Assembly (NCBI GenBank): GCA_947446575.1
Contig: CANFHC010000005.1
Span: forward strand, 1-64,000
Length of the DNA stretch: 64,000 bases
From: Bacteriovoracaceae bacterium
GTDB lineage: Bacteria; Bdellovibrionota; Bacteriovoracia; Bacteriovoracales; Bacteriovoracaceae
Direction: 5' to 3'
Positions 37,341 to 45,789 of this stretch are shown here, piece by piece (position 1 is the first letter of the stretch; each line of letters opens with the position of its first letter). Made by a program: the position numbers and the translations under genes. Under the pieces are notes generated by a model. It was not told where the DNA came from. It saw nothing but the letters and a program-made list of their open reading frames with translations, and did no database searches.

Positions 37341-38337
37341 AGAACCGAACGAAATTATTCAATGGAGTTATGACTTTATTCAAAGCTTTTATTTGAATAA
37401 TAGTGAGACTCAAACAGATACGGAAAGAATGTATGCGCACTATTTAGCGCCCTTTGCAGAAAAATATTATTCTCCGCTTAATCCATTTTTAATCTTTGGA
37501 GGTGCTGACATATCACATTTGATGAAAAAAGATGTGTGGTTATTAAGAGATGGGCTAATACCTTTGAGTTTTTTCTTTAAGGATGCACCGCTAGACTTAA
37601 TGGATGGGCAAAGAAAATTTCTTGTACATAAAGACTTTTGGTTTTTAATTCCTCCTGAATGGCAAAAAAGTGTTTTGTTTTACGACATGATTCCATCAAC
37701 TTTTTTTGGAAACGGAATTGTTCCTGAAAAAATGGTATTGACGGGAATTGCCAACGACACTTTGGCCGACATTGACGAATTTGTACAAGCGATTACAGAT
37801 TTGGCAGCTGCATTTACTGAAAAAGAAATAAAATCCATGCAAATAATAGCTTACTTTCCCAATAAAAGGGCCGATTTATGGGGGAAATGGCAAGATGAAA
37901 ATATTTTCAAGTACGCTAAGTTAATTTTCAAAAATTTAAAATTAGATATCGAATTTCCGGAATGGGATATTCTTCAATCATCAATGGATTATCAAAACAC
38001 TTTATATTATGAAATTAATAGTGGAGCAATCGTTAAGGACACTTCTGTTCAACAAATGTTCTTATCAAGAGGAGCGGGATTATTAAAAAAGAAGAACGAA
38101 ACCACTTCCTTCAAGATGATAAAAAAGCATCAGATCAGTTTATACCATAATGTTGAAATTTATGAGTTCGATTTTAAAAATAGTTTACCCTACGAAAATC
38201 CTTTAAAAGACGATCTAATGCCATATTTTAAAAAAATAATAGAAAAAGGAACTGCTCCTAGAGTTCTCTCAGAGGGATGGGAGAAATGGTACGGTACTTA
38301 TATAAAAAAATACTATAAAGCTCGGAAAATTATTTAA
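37330..38337 (+). CDS. Unknown protein family X, copy 1
   Basis: 335 residues, no signal peptide or membrane segment, rich in aromatic residues. It shares blocks with the later copy: YSPLNPFLIFGG, RDGLIPLSFFF, VAYFP-like NKRADLWG, LSRGAGLL and the C-terminal WEKWYGTYIKKYYK. The basic, aromatic tail may contact a membrane or nucleic acid, but this is a guess. Always paired with a GT4 gene here, so the two may act as one unit. No known domain was recognised. Confidence 0.75.
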   Translation: MKIKEPNEIIQWSYDFIQSFYLNNSETQTDTERMYAHYLAPFAEKYYSPLNPFLIFGGADISHLMKKDVWLLRDGLIPLSFFFKDAPLDLMDGQRKFLVHKDFWFLIPPEWQKSVLFYDMIPSTFFGNGIVPEKMVLTGIANDTLADIDEFVQAITDLAAAFTEKEIKSMQIIAYFPNKRADLWGKWQDENIFKYAKLIFKNLKLDIEFPEWDILQSSMDYQNTLYYEINSGAIVKDTSVQQMFLSRGAGLLKKKNETTSFKMIKKHQISLYHNVEIYEFDFKNSLPYENPLKDDLMPYFKKIIEKGTAPRVLSEGWEKWYGTYIKKYYKARKII

Positions 38338-38373
38338 TATCCACATTGGGGTAGATATGGATAAAATAATTTT

Positions 38374-38460
38374 ATGAATAAAAAAAGCAATGAAAAAAAC
38401 TATTTTGAAAAGCCTTGTTGCGTGGCTCCTTTTGCCAGATTAGCCCGCATATACCTTTAA
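38374..38460 (+). CDS. Possible 28-residue peptide ahead of a radical SAM gene
   Basis: ATG to TAA in the gap between family X copy 1 and the radical SAM gene. It has a charged start and the tail FEKPCCVAPFARLARIYL. It lies in a stretch that is clearly GC-richer than its surroundings. No good Shine-Dalgarno site is seen, so translation is doubtful. A second small frame, with TTG start and containing SFCQISPHIPL, overlaps it. Could be a precursor for the radical SAM enzyme or chance. Confidence 0.35.
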   Translation: MNKKSNEKNYFEKPCCVAPFARLARIYL

Positions 38461-38565
38461 ACCAAAGGAATGGCGAAGCTTCTGGCCCTTGGGTCTTGTG
38501 TAGGTCAGACAAGTTTTCCAAGTGAGCTTGTTTTAATAAATGATGGCACAGGTGTTAAAGGATAT

Positions 38566-39975
38566 ATGGAAAAAGATTCTATAATTACGGAATACTTAAA
38601 TACAAAAGAAAAACTAAATTCAGTTTCAGATTCATTTTGTCTAGCAAAATGGTTTCAAGTTACACTCCATTTACAAAATGGTCAAAATCATTCATGTCAT
38701 CATCCCAATACCCACCAGGCGACTATGGAAGAATTGCAAAAATCGCCAGACGCGCTTCATAATACAAAATTTAAAAAAAATATCCGGAAGATGATGTTAA
38801 ATGGTGTTCGTCCAAAAGAGTGTGAGTATTGTTGGAAAATTGAAGATACTCCTGGAGAGCATTACAGTGATCGACATGTGAAAAGTAATGATGACTGGGC
38901 AAAACCTTTTTTTGAAGAGGCGATTGCTGCGGGTTACAAGGAGAATATAAATCCAAAATACTTGGAAGTGAGTTTTAGTAATTCGTGCAATTTAAAATGT
39001 TCATATTGTCTTCCGCATATCTCTAGTAGTTGGATGAAAGAATTGAAACAATTTGGAAATTATCCCACTCAGTCAATCCACCATGCTATGCCAGCCGAGG
39101 AGAAGATGCCAATTACAGATTCTAGCTTGAATCCTTATGTAAAAGCATTCTGGGAGTGGTGGCCTTCTTTGTATAAAGATTTACGTGTCTTGAGAGTCAC
39201 GGGTGGAGAGCCACTCTTGGTACCAGATACATTTAAAATATTAGATTATGTTTCACAAAATCCAAATAAAGATCTGAATCTTGCCATTAATACAAATTTA
39301 AGTGTTGATCAAAAATTTGTTGAAAAAGCAGTTGATAAAATACACCAAATACAAAATTCTGGTCACCTCAGAGATATAACAATTTATACAAGTTTAGATA
39401 CCTGGGGTAAACAAGCCGAGTATATTCGCTTTGGCTTAAACATGGATTTATTTCTAAAAAATCTAACCCATTTGCTCGTCAATGCCCCCCAAGTGAAAAT
39501 TTCATTTATGTGCACTTATAACTTACTTTCTGTTGCAAACTTTCGAACTTTCCTTGAATTTATTTTAGATTTAAAAGATAAATATAGAACGCATTATGAC
39601 CCAAACCAGTCCCGGATTATTTTAGATATTTCATATTTAAAAGATCCTCATTTTATGTGTGCAAATTTGGTAGACGCTACTCTCTTAGAAAGAATGAAGT
39701 CGGATTTAAATTTCATGAAGGCCAATTCAAAAAAGAACAAAAAATTTGGCGATGTAGGATTTGATGAGTATGAGCTAAATAAGATGGAAAGACTTGTTGG
39801 GTTTTCATCACTGGGAGTTAGCGAAAAATTTAAAATGTTACAGCTTTCAGATTTATTTAAATTTTTTAACGAGTACGATAAAAGACGTGGAACAAATTTT
39901 GAGGAAATATTTCCTGAGTATAGTCATCTTTGGAGTATCGGTAAGATCTTAACACTCAGTGAGAGTAACTTGTGA
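38566..39975 (+). CDS. Radical SAM protein with N-terminal CHHP region (twitch/SPASM-like)
   Basis: 469 residues from this ATG, which has AAAGGA just ahead; an in-frame ATG at 38470 would add 32 residues but has no usable site. The front shows FCLAKWFQVTLHLQNG then CHHP, and CEYCWKIED, a pattern of radical SAM families that begin with FCxxPW. The cluster motif CNLKCSYC follows at about 141-148, then VTGGEPLL. These proteins often act beside glycosyltransferases on unknown substrates. It lies between the two GT4/X modules and overlaps the next glycosyltransferase gene (GTGA). Confidence 0.8.
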   Translation: MEKDSIITEYLNTKEKLNSVSDSFCLAKWFQVTLHLQNGQNHSCHHPNTHQATMEELQKSPDALHNTKFKKNIRKMMLNGVRPKECEYCWKIEDTPGEHYSDRHVKSNDDWAKPFFEEAIAAGYKENINPKYLEVSFSNSCNLKCSYCLPHISSSWMKELKQFGNYPTQSIHHAMPAEEKMPITDSSLNPYVKAFWEWWPSLYKDLRVLRVTGGEPLLVPDTFKILDYVSQNPNKDLNLAINTNLSVDQKFVEKAVDKIHQIQNSGHLRDITIYTSLDTWGKQAEYIRFGLNMDLFLKNLTHLLVNAPQVKISFMCTYNLLSVANFRTFLEFILDLKDKYRTHYDPNQSRIILDISYLKDPHFMCANLVDATLLERMKSDLNFMKANSKKNKKFGDVGFDEYELNKMERLVGFSSLGVSEKFKMLQLSDLFKFFNEYDKRRGTNFEEIFPEYSHLWSIGKILTLSESNL

Positions 39976-41297
39976 AGCGCTTACTGGTTATTCGATCCAA
40001 TAAAGAATCTTCTTGGGGGAGTTGTAAAGTTATTTCTCCAAATTTGCAAGAGTGCTACAGACGCTTAAAGGGATCAACTTGCGATGTTCGATTTTTTGAA
40101 ATAGATAAAGATTTTTTAAGGGAAGATGCGCTCAGAGATGATATTTTTATTATTAGTCTTGCGAGTGAGATAAAAGATTTTGATCCAACAGAATTAGTCT
40201 TTGTGGATCATGTTCCTCACGTAGTCGATCTTTTAAATTTTCTTTCAATTTATATTCCTATTAAAGATATGCCTCCCTTTGTTTTTCACGTTTATGGAGA
40301 TTTTACGTTTTATTCCCAGTCGTGGAGCAATATTAGTGAATCACTCAAGGGGCATTCAGTTAAATTCATAGTGGCTTCTGAGGCACAAGAAAAGATGATT
40401 AAAAGTTTTAGCAACAAAGACACGTGCGTTGAAAGATTTTTATTTCCAGTAGATGAAACTGAATATTATTATGATCACGACGAAAGGGTTAGTACAAGAC
40501 AAGAGGCTGGAGTAAAAGATTATGAAGTTGTAATACTCTATGCTGGACGAATAAGTTTACAAAAAAATGTTGAAAAATTAATCAAAGAATACTCAGAAAT
40601 ATTTTCTACATCAACCTTTCCAACTAAGTTGTGGATCGTTGGTGCTTTTGATGATTTTGGCGCTCCTTTTCAAGGCGTGTTAAATCATGAAGGGTATATG
40701 TTTTCAAAAATAGATCAGGTTATTAATTCTCTTCCTGAAAATGTTGCTGCAAGTATTAAGTTCTGGGGGCATCAACCCAAGCAGGTAATAAGAGAATTGA
40801 ATAATGCATCTGACATGTTTATGAGCTTAAGCTTATATCATGATGAAGACTTTGGAATGTCCCCTGCCGAAGCTCTTGCTTGTGGGGTACCGACTTTATT
40901 GACTGACTGGGGAGGCTATTCGTCTTTTGTCTCCAAAAGATGGTTTTGTAATTTATTACCCATTAAGTTAACTCCTTTTGGGCATGAGCTTATGGTTTCG
41001 CGTGTGTTGGATTTCTATAATTTATATTCTTTGTCTTACATTAATAAAATAGACAGAAAGAGATGGTCCGATGAATTTCTTAAAGAATTTTCAATAAGTG
41101 CCGGCACAGAAAAACTCAAAAAAATTATTGAAAAAGATTTCGAAAAATTTCAAGGATTCAACTGGAGTTTGGAGCATTTTGCAAGAGTTTATTGGTCTGT
41201 AAGTCATGGCAAGGAAATCAATGTCCATTTAACTCCATCAGATGATAATATCTATTTTCACGTTTATAAAAATTATATTTCAGGAAAAGAGACGTAA
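39972..41297 (+). CDS. GT4-family glycosyltransferase, module copy 2
   Basis: 441 residues, GTG start overlapping the previous stop. It is a paralogue of the glycosyltransferase at 36 kb: both start with an (I)RSxxESSWGSC-type segment, and share FVDHxP, FHVYGDFT, AGRISLQKNVEKL, YHDEDFGMSPAEALACG and LTDWGGYSSF. Acceptor unknown. Followed by the second copy of family X. Confidence 0.85.
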   Translation: MKRLLVIRSNKESSWGSCKVISPNLQECYRRLKGSTCDVRFFEIDKDFLREDALRDDIFIISLASEIKDFDPTELVFVDHVPHVVDLLNFLSIYIPIKDMPPFVFHVYGDFTFYSQSWSNISESLKGHSVKFIVASEAQEKMIKSFSNKDTCVERFLFPVDETEYYYDHDERVSTRQEAGVKDYEVVILYAGRISLQKNVEKLIKEYSEIFSTSTFPTKLWIVGAFDDFGAPFQGVLNHEGYMFSKIDQVINSLPENVAASIKFWGHQPKQVIRELNNASDMFMSLSLYHDEDFGMSPAEALACGVPTLLTDWGGYSSFVSKRWFCNLLPIKLTPFGHELMVSRVLDFYNLYSLSYINKIDRKRWSDEFLKEFSISAGTEKLKKIIEKDFEKFQGFNWSLEHFARVYWSVSHGKEINVHLTPSDDNIYFHVYKNYISGKET

Positions 41298-41314
41298 GTT
41301 AGTTGGGAAGGGAT

Positions 41315-42340
41315 ATGAACGAAAGATATGATCACGCTCAGTGGGTATACGACCTCATAAAAAATGCTTATTTAAACAAGTCTGATGAATTAAATGATAA
41401 AGATAATTTATATTTAAATTATCTTTATCCCTTTTCTGAAGTTGTTTATAGTCCACACAATTCAATGATGCTTTTTGGGGGGCACTCATTTGAAAATGTT
41501 TTGGATAAAACGGAGGTATTAGCTCGAGATGGATTAATTCCTTTAACTATTTTTTTTAGAGAAGTTGAACCATCGGAAATATCCAACCAAATATTTATTC
41601 CAAAAGATTTATGGTTTATCGTACCTGTCAGATGGAGAGAGAAAGTAAAGTTCTATGAAGTTAAAGCTCACTCTGTTTATAGTTCAACTAATCTTCCCAA
41701 AAAAATATTTATTAGTGGAATTTTAAATTCAACCCTAGCTGATCCAGATGAATTTGAACAAAACCTTATTCAACTTTCGGAATCTATTGGTTCTAGCAAT
41801 ATCAAGAATATTGAAGTTGTCGCCTATTTTCCAGATAAGAGAAATGATCTCTGGGGCTCTTGGGAAGAAGAAAACGTTTTGAAATTTTCAGCATTAATTT
41901 TTAAACATTTAAAAAATGATGTAAAAACGCCGGCCTGGAAAAATCTGAAAGTGGAGACAAGTTTTCGCGATTGCCTTTATCATGAAGTGAATACAGGTAT
42001 TTTTATAAAGGATAGTTTTCTAAGCCATTTTACTCTTTCACGAGGTGCGGGACTCCTTGATTACTCAAGCATAGTGCCTGCTGATGAACGATTTCGATTA
42101 ATTTCAGAGACAAGACTTTCTTTGTATCATAGTTATTGCTTTTACGATTTCGACTATAGTGATGTGGTTGGATTTGATGACCCATTATTATCAAAGCATG
42201 CAAGATATTTTAAGCGTATATCTGATTTTCAAAATAAAGGGATTTGCTTAAATTATGACTGGGAAAAATGGTATGCTAGTTACATTAGAAAATTTTATAA
42301 ATTGAGAAAAAAGGGAAGCAGTAGTTTGTTTAACTCATAA
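41315..42340 (+). CDS. Unknown protein family X, copy 2
   Basis: 341 residues from the ATG that follows GGGAAGGGAT; a TTG four codons earlier is in frame but overlaps that site. Clear paralogue of the protein at 37-38 kb, sharing RDGLIPLTIFF, the ISGILNSTLADPDEFEQ block, YFPDKRNDLWGSW, TLSRGAGLLD and WEKWYASYIRKFYKLRK. Together with the preceding GT4 it repeats the module found upstream. Function not recognised. Confidence 0.75.
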   Translation: MNERYDHAQWVYDLIKNAYLNKSDELNDKDNLYLNYLYPFSEVVYSPHNSMMLFGGHSFENVLDKTEVLARDGLIPLTIFFREVEPSEISNQIFIPKDLWFIVPVRWREKVKFYEVKAHSVYSSTNLPKKIFISGILNSTLADPDEFEQNLIQLSESIGSSNIKNIEVVAYFPDKRNDLWGSWEEENVLKFSALIFKHLKNDVKTPAWKNLKVETSFRDCLYHEVNTGIFIKDSFLSHFTLSRGAGLLDYSSIVPADERFRLISETRLSLYHSYCFYDFDYSDVVGFDDPLLSKHARYFKRISDFQNKGICLNYDWEKWYASYIRKFYKLRKKGSSSLFNS

Positions 42341-42349
42341 ACCTGCCAA

Positions 42350-43360
42350 TTATTCTTGTTTTATTTTCTTTGCCAGATGTCGTGAAAACTTGTCTGCCCC
42401 ACGTTTGTTCAAATGATTAAAGTCAATAAAATCGTCTTTGGATAATTGATCTGAAAAAGCATTCCCATCGATAATTATATATCCTTCAGCTGCAACTAAT
42501 TTTAATATTTTGTTTAAATCTATTTGATATTTTGACTCCTCGTCCCCTTGAGTTCTTTTTTCAAGCGGCGCAATTACAAAATAAAGTTTAATTTTTCTTT
42601 GACTTGCAAATTGGGCAATCTTGTGAAGATATTCTATTTCTGCTTTGGGGATTTCTGGAATTTTTTTGCTGAAAAAATTAACATATGGAGCTTTGAAATT
42701 TCTATCACTCAAAGTTTTATTAACGGGAGAGGCGTAGTGTCCATGGTTTTTCTCAATGTTTTCATGGTACCAATTAGTTAAATTAGATAGATTGAGATCA
42801 TTAATATTTCTTATGAAATTTGAAAGTTGAGAAGTTGCTTCACTGTTTAAATAGAAAAAAGAAACATAATAATTAAAGGTTAATTTAATTTTTGTTATTA
42901 GGGAGCACGACGTTACCTCATGCATGCAAAGAAGCTCGAGTATTTCTTTAAGCTCTATTTGCCTACTAGGTACTAGTGTACTCCATATATCTTCATCGTA
43001 GTGTTCACGAATAAATGTTTGAGTGAGAAGAATTCCTTTTGTAATTTGAATATGGGAAAGACTCGTTAATGTGTTGTAGCTCGAAAAAATTGTTCCTCCA
43101 ACATTTGCAGCTGAATAAGATTGTTCTGAAAAAAAGGTTGGGTTGATTGCATAGAGGCCACTTGAGTCGCCGAGAACTAGGAAGTCTACAACAGATGGTA
43201 TTGATTTTTGGATATAGTGATTTTTAATAATGAGTTTGGAAGAATGAATATTTGTCCGAGGATATATATAATATCTTTCAACTGTAAAATAGAGAAAATA
43301 AACCATAAAACATGGTAAGAGAATGTGAGAAATGAATATTAAACGATTTTTTAACTTCAT
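42350..43360 (-). CDS. SGNH-hydrolase-like membrane-anchored protein
   Basis: 336 residues with an N-terminal membrane anchor (about 8-28). LVLGDSSGLYAINP fits SGNH block I with the serine nucleophile, and the C-terminal DFIDFNHLNKRGADKFS fits the block V Asp-x-x-His. The active domain would face the periplasm. DltD/AlgJ-like O-acyl transfer or ester hydrolysis is possible. It starts inside the stop codon of the nucleotidyltransferase-like gene (TAATG). Confidence 0.65.
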   Translation of the reverse strand: MKLKNRLIFISHILLPCFMVYFLYFTVERYYIYPRTNIHSSKLIIKNHYIQKSIPSVVDFLVLGDSSGLYAINPTFFSEQSYSAANVGGTIFSSYNTLTSLSHIQITKGILLTQTFIREHYDEDIWSTLVPSRQIELKEILELLCMHEVTSCSLITKIKLTFNYYVSFFYLNSEATSQLSNFIRNINDLNLSNLTNWYHENIEKNHGHYASPVNKTLSDRNFKAPYVNFFSKKIPEIPKAEIEYLHKIAQFASQRKIKLYFVIAPLEKRTQGDEESKYQIDLNKILKLVAAEGYIIIDGNAFSDQLSKDDFIDFNHLNKRGADKFSRHLAKKIKQE

Positions 43361-44283
43361 TAATTTTTAGCTAAAATGTCTTTCATGTTGTTGATTACCT
43401 TGTCGATCACTTGAGTAAGAGTAGAACTACTTGACTGGTTAATTGTTGCTATTAAAAATTTAAGATTTTCAAGATGCAGAAAAAAATTTACTGGATTTTC
43501 CAGCAAGAACGGTTGAGACATCATTGCCCAAATCTCCCATTCGACCTGTGAGTGAATCAATGAAATCTCATTTTCTGAAAATGCAAAAGAATGTTCTTTG
43601 ATTTTATAACAAAAACATTGAGGTAAGAGGACTAATAATTCTTTTTGATAGTTTGAATTGTCAAAAATAATATAGTCGAGCTGGTGTGATTCTTTTTTAA
43701 TGAAATAATCTTCAATCGAGGCAAAGTACTTTGCAGATGAGCTTAGGAAATATTGTTCTATAATTAAGCTTAAAAGTTCTTTGTATTTTAAAGGGGAGCG
43801 TAAAACGATGGGGGAGTTTAGTATTTTAGAGAAATGGTAATTCCATTTCTTTGTAGAACGTTTTGAAAGATTATTATCCAAGAGTGAAGACTCAGAAAAA
43901 AATATTCTTAGTAGGTAAGACATTTTCTGAGAGGAGGTTGTATTAGATTTTACCGGAGATAAGTTCGATAGTATGAAGTCTCGCTTTGCCTCGTAGGGAT
44001 TCATGACTTGTAGGGCCAGGTTAATGGTTGGGGAAAAGTAAACGTTTATTTCTTTAATTATAATGAAGAATTTACTAATTTTTTTTATGCAGAGAATTTT
44101 ATTATATAGATTAACATCCGAAGTCATTAAAACACTGATATCCAGATCTGATTCACCAAAACTAAAATAATCTTCATTAATGCTATTGCGATACCAAATC
44201 TTTAAACTTGGTCCACAACATAAAAAGCATGTTATCTTGAAACAATAAAAAACAAGGAAGTATAAAAGTTTTCCTAGCTTCAT
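43360..44283 (-). CDS. Nucleotidyltransferase-fold protein
   Basis: 307 residues. SFGESDLDIS at 41-50 fits the G-S-x-D-x-D metal motif of MNT/pol-beta-type nucleotidyltransferases (Asp46, Asp48). The rest is helical and aromatic without known motifs. Nucleotidyltransferases accompany PqqD-like proteins and HprK-like kinases in some described peptide loci, and an HprK-like gene is close by here. It follows the 68-residue peptide gene by 6 nt. Confidence 0.6.
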   Translation of the reverse strand: MKLGKLLYFLVFYCFKITCFLCCGPSLKIWYRNSINEDYFSFGESDLDISVLMTSDVNLYNKILCIKKISKFFIIIKEINVYFSPTINLALQVMNPYEAKRDFILSNLSPVKSNTTSSQKMSYLLRIFFSESSLLDNNLSKRSTKKWNYHFSKILNSPIVLRSPLKYKELLSLIIEQYFLSSSAKYFASIEDYFIKKESHQLDYIIFDNSNYQKELLVLLPQCFCYKIKEHSFAFSENEISLIHSQVEWEIWAMMSQPFLLENPVNFFLHLENLKFLIATINQSSSSTLTQVIDKVINNMKDILAKN

Positions 44284-44289
44284 TGGAAA

Positions 44290-44496
44290 TTAAACCAGCG
44301 ATTCATCATTGACTATCACTTCTAAATTATCGAAACCAACTAGGTAAGAGGTCACTTGAGAAATACGGTTAGTTTTTTCTATATGTGGTTCGTTCGAAAT
44401 AATTTGGCTTTCTTCCGATGATAAATTAACAAATTCATTCTTTTGAATTTCTTGTCTAGTGTGAGTATTATCCAAGGAAGTATCTACGGTATACAT
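44290..44496 (-). CDS. 68-residue acidic peptide, possible precursor
   Basis: Hydrophilic, acidic, without cysteine. It starts MYTVDTSLDNTHTRQEIQ and ends VGFDNLEVIVNDESLV. It is the first gene of a leftward three-gene unit with the nucleotidyltransferase and SGNH-like genes. No Shine-Dalgarno site is seen; the -10 box lies only 7 nt upstream, so the mRNA is probably leaderless. Function not recognised; its place suggests a peptide substrate or a small regulator. Confidence 0.55.
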   Translation of the reverse strand: MYTVDTSLDNTHTRQEIQKNEFVNLSSEESQIISNEPHIEKTNRISQVTSYLVGFDNLEVIVNDESLV

Positions 44497-44503
44497 ATTT
44501 GTG

Positions 44504-44533
44504 ATTATACATTTGAATTTTTCGTAGTAGCAA
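44504..44533 (-). promoter_or_regulatory. Promoter of the 68-residue peptide gene, probably leaderless
   Basis: On the minus strand TTGCTA, an 18-nt spacer and a perfect TATAAT. Only 7 nt separate the -10 box from the ATG, so transcription should begin at or next to the start codon. Confidence 0.6.
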
Positions 44534-44760
44534 GATTTTTAAAAACTCGATCTCCGTATTGTTGTTTTAAGTCAATTAATCAGACCAAAAGCGTAAAATA
44601 GTGGATTAAGTAATTTAGTAAAACTTTTTGGTGTTGAGTTGAAAACTATGTATTTGCCCATGTGACCACTAACTCAAGAATAAACCGAGGGACCACTTTC
44701 TTAGCAACGATTACGATGCTAAAATCGATTTAGACTATTAACCTGTATTATGAGGTTTTT

Positions 44761-45789
44761 TTGCAACGTCTTATACTTAAACTCTCTGATGAATTTATAT
44801 TGGTTCAGACAGAGTGGATTGAATTAAGTGAAATTCTTAGAAAAGATTTTTGGTCATTTTTGGTGGACAATCAAAAGATAGAAGAATTAAGGACGCCAAT
44901 AGAAATACATATTTTTCGTTCTGCCGATCGTCCCTCTATGCCAGAAGAAGTGGCTTCGATGCAGACTCAAAATGCTATTACTTATGATCAAGGCAATATG
45001 CGCTTTTGTGACTATTATGGAAACGCCTATACAGATATTGATTTAAAAACAAATAAGGCCAATATTTATGGAACAGATTTTGAGCGTATTCATGAAATAG
45101 CGTACCTTTTAATCTTATCGCGGGCGGGAAAAAATCTTGATTTAAAAGGATTACACAAGCTTCATGCTTTTGCGATTTCCTATAAAGGGATAGCTTTTGT
45201 TTGTATGATGCCCTCTAAGGGGGGGAAAAGTACAATGCTAGTTGAACTATTAAAAAATCTCGAAGTAAAAATGATTTCGGATGATATTCCCTTAATTGAC
45301 TCTTGGGGGAGAGTTCATCCATTTCCTCTGAAGCTAGGACTCAATGAAATCCCTGAAGAACTGGAGATCAAAGACATAGTAGAAAATATTTATTTTATGA
45401 AACGTGAACATTACGGCGAGAAAAAGTTAATTTGCACTCGTGGAATAAAAGATAGAGTCGAAAATATTGATGCAAAATTTACCAAAATTGTCTTAGCAGA
45501 AGCATTTAGGTATAATTCCCCCCACTCGATGATTCTCTCTTCATCGTGGTTAAAAACTTTTGGGGGATTATTTAAGCATGGAGTGTTGGGATTAGGCTCA
45601 CCCATTATAATCGAATATTTTTGGCAATCTGGATGGCGAGATTTTATTATCAAAACTAGAATTTTTTTACTTCGATGTTTAGCTTTTTTCTCGTTAAGCA
45701 TAAGAGCAAGAAAAATTAAAATTTACTCGGGACATTCACCAAAAGAGACGGCAGAGCAGATTATTAATTTTTTAGAAAAAATTAAATAA
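44761..45789 (+). CDS. HprK-related kinase-like protein
   Basis: 342 residues, TTG start with GAGG upstream. The core shows LHAFAISYKGIAFVCMMPS then KGGKST (151-158), which resembles the HPr kinase/phosphorylase P-loop P-S-x-x-G-K-S, and ISDDIPLIDSWG for the acidic metal site. HprK-related kinases occur with PqqD-like proteins in peptide loci and in lasso-peptide clusters. No PTS HPr gene is nearby, so the target is probably not HPr. The glycine codons of the P-loop form a G7 run. Converges with the bicupin gene, overlapping by 8 nt. Confidence 0.72.
   Translation: MQRLILKLSDEFILVQTEWIELSEILRKDFWSFLVDNQKIEELRTPIEIHIFRSADRPSMPEEVASMQTQNAITYDQGNMRFCDYYGNAYTDIDLKTNKANIYGTDFERIHEIAYLLILSRAGKNLDLKGLHKLHAFAISYKGIAFVCMMPSKGGKSTMLVELLKNLEVKMISDDIPLIDSWGRVHPFPLKLGLNEIPEELEIKDIVENIYFMKREHYGEKKLICTRGIKDRVENIDAKFTKIVLAEAFRYNSPHSMILSSSWLKTFGGLFKHGVLGLGSPIIIEYFWQSGWRDFIIKTRIFLLRCLAFFSLSIRARKIKIYSGHSPKETAEQIINFLEKIK

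Noticed and set aside
38470-38565. Using the upstream ATG for the radical SAM gene
   Set aside because: The AAGGA site abuts the ATG with no proper spacing, and the FCxxxW front of the family lies about 24 residues after the later ATG, which fits better.
35609-44540. The 9-mer AGTAGCAAG occurring both in the end of the 53-residue gene and in the promoter of the 68-residue gene
   Set aside because: One copy is coding and the other a -35 region; a 9-mer match is expected by chance over this length.
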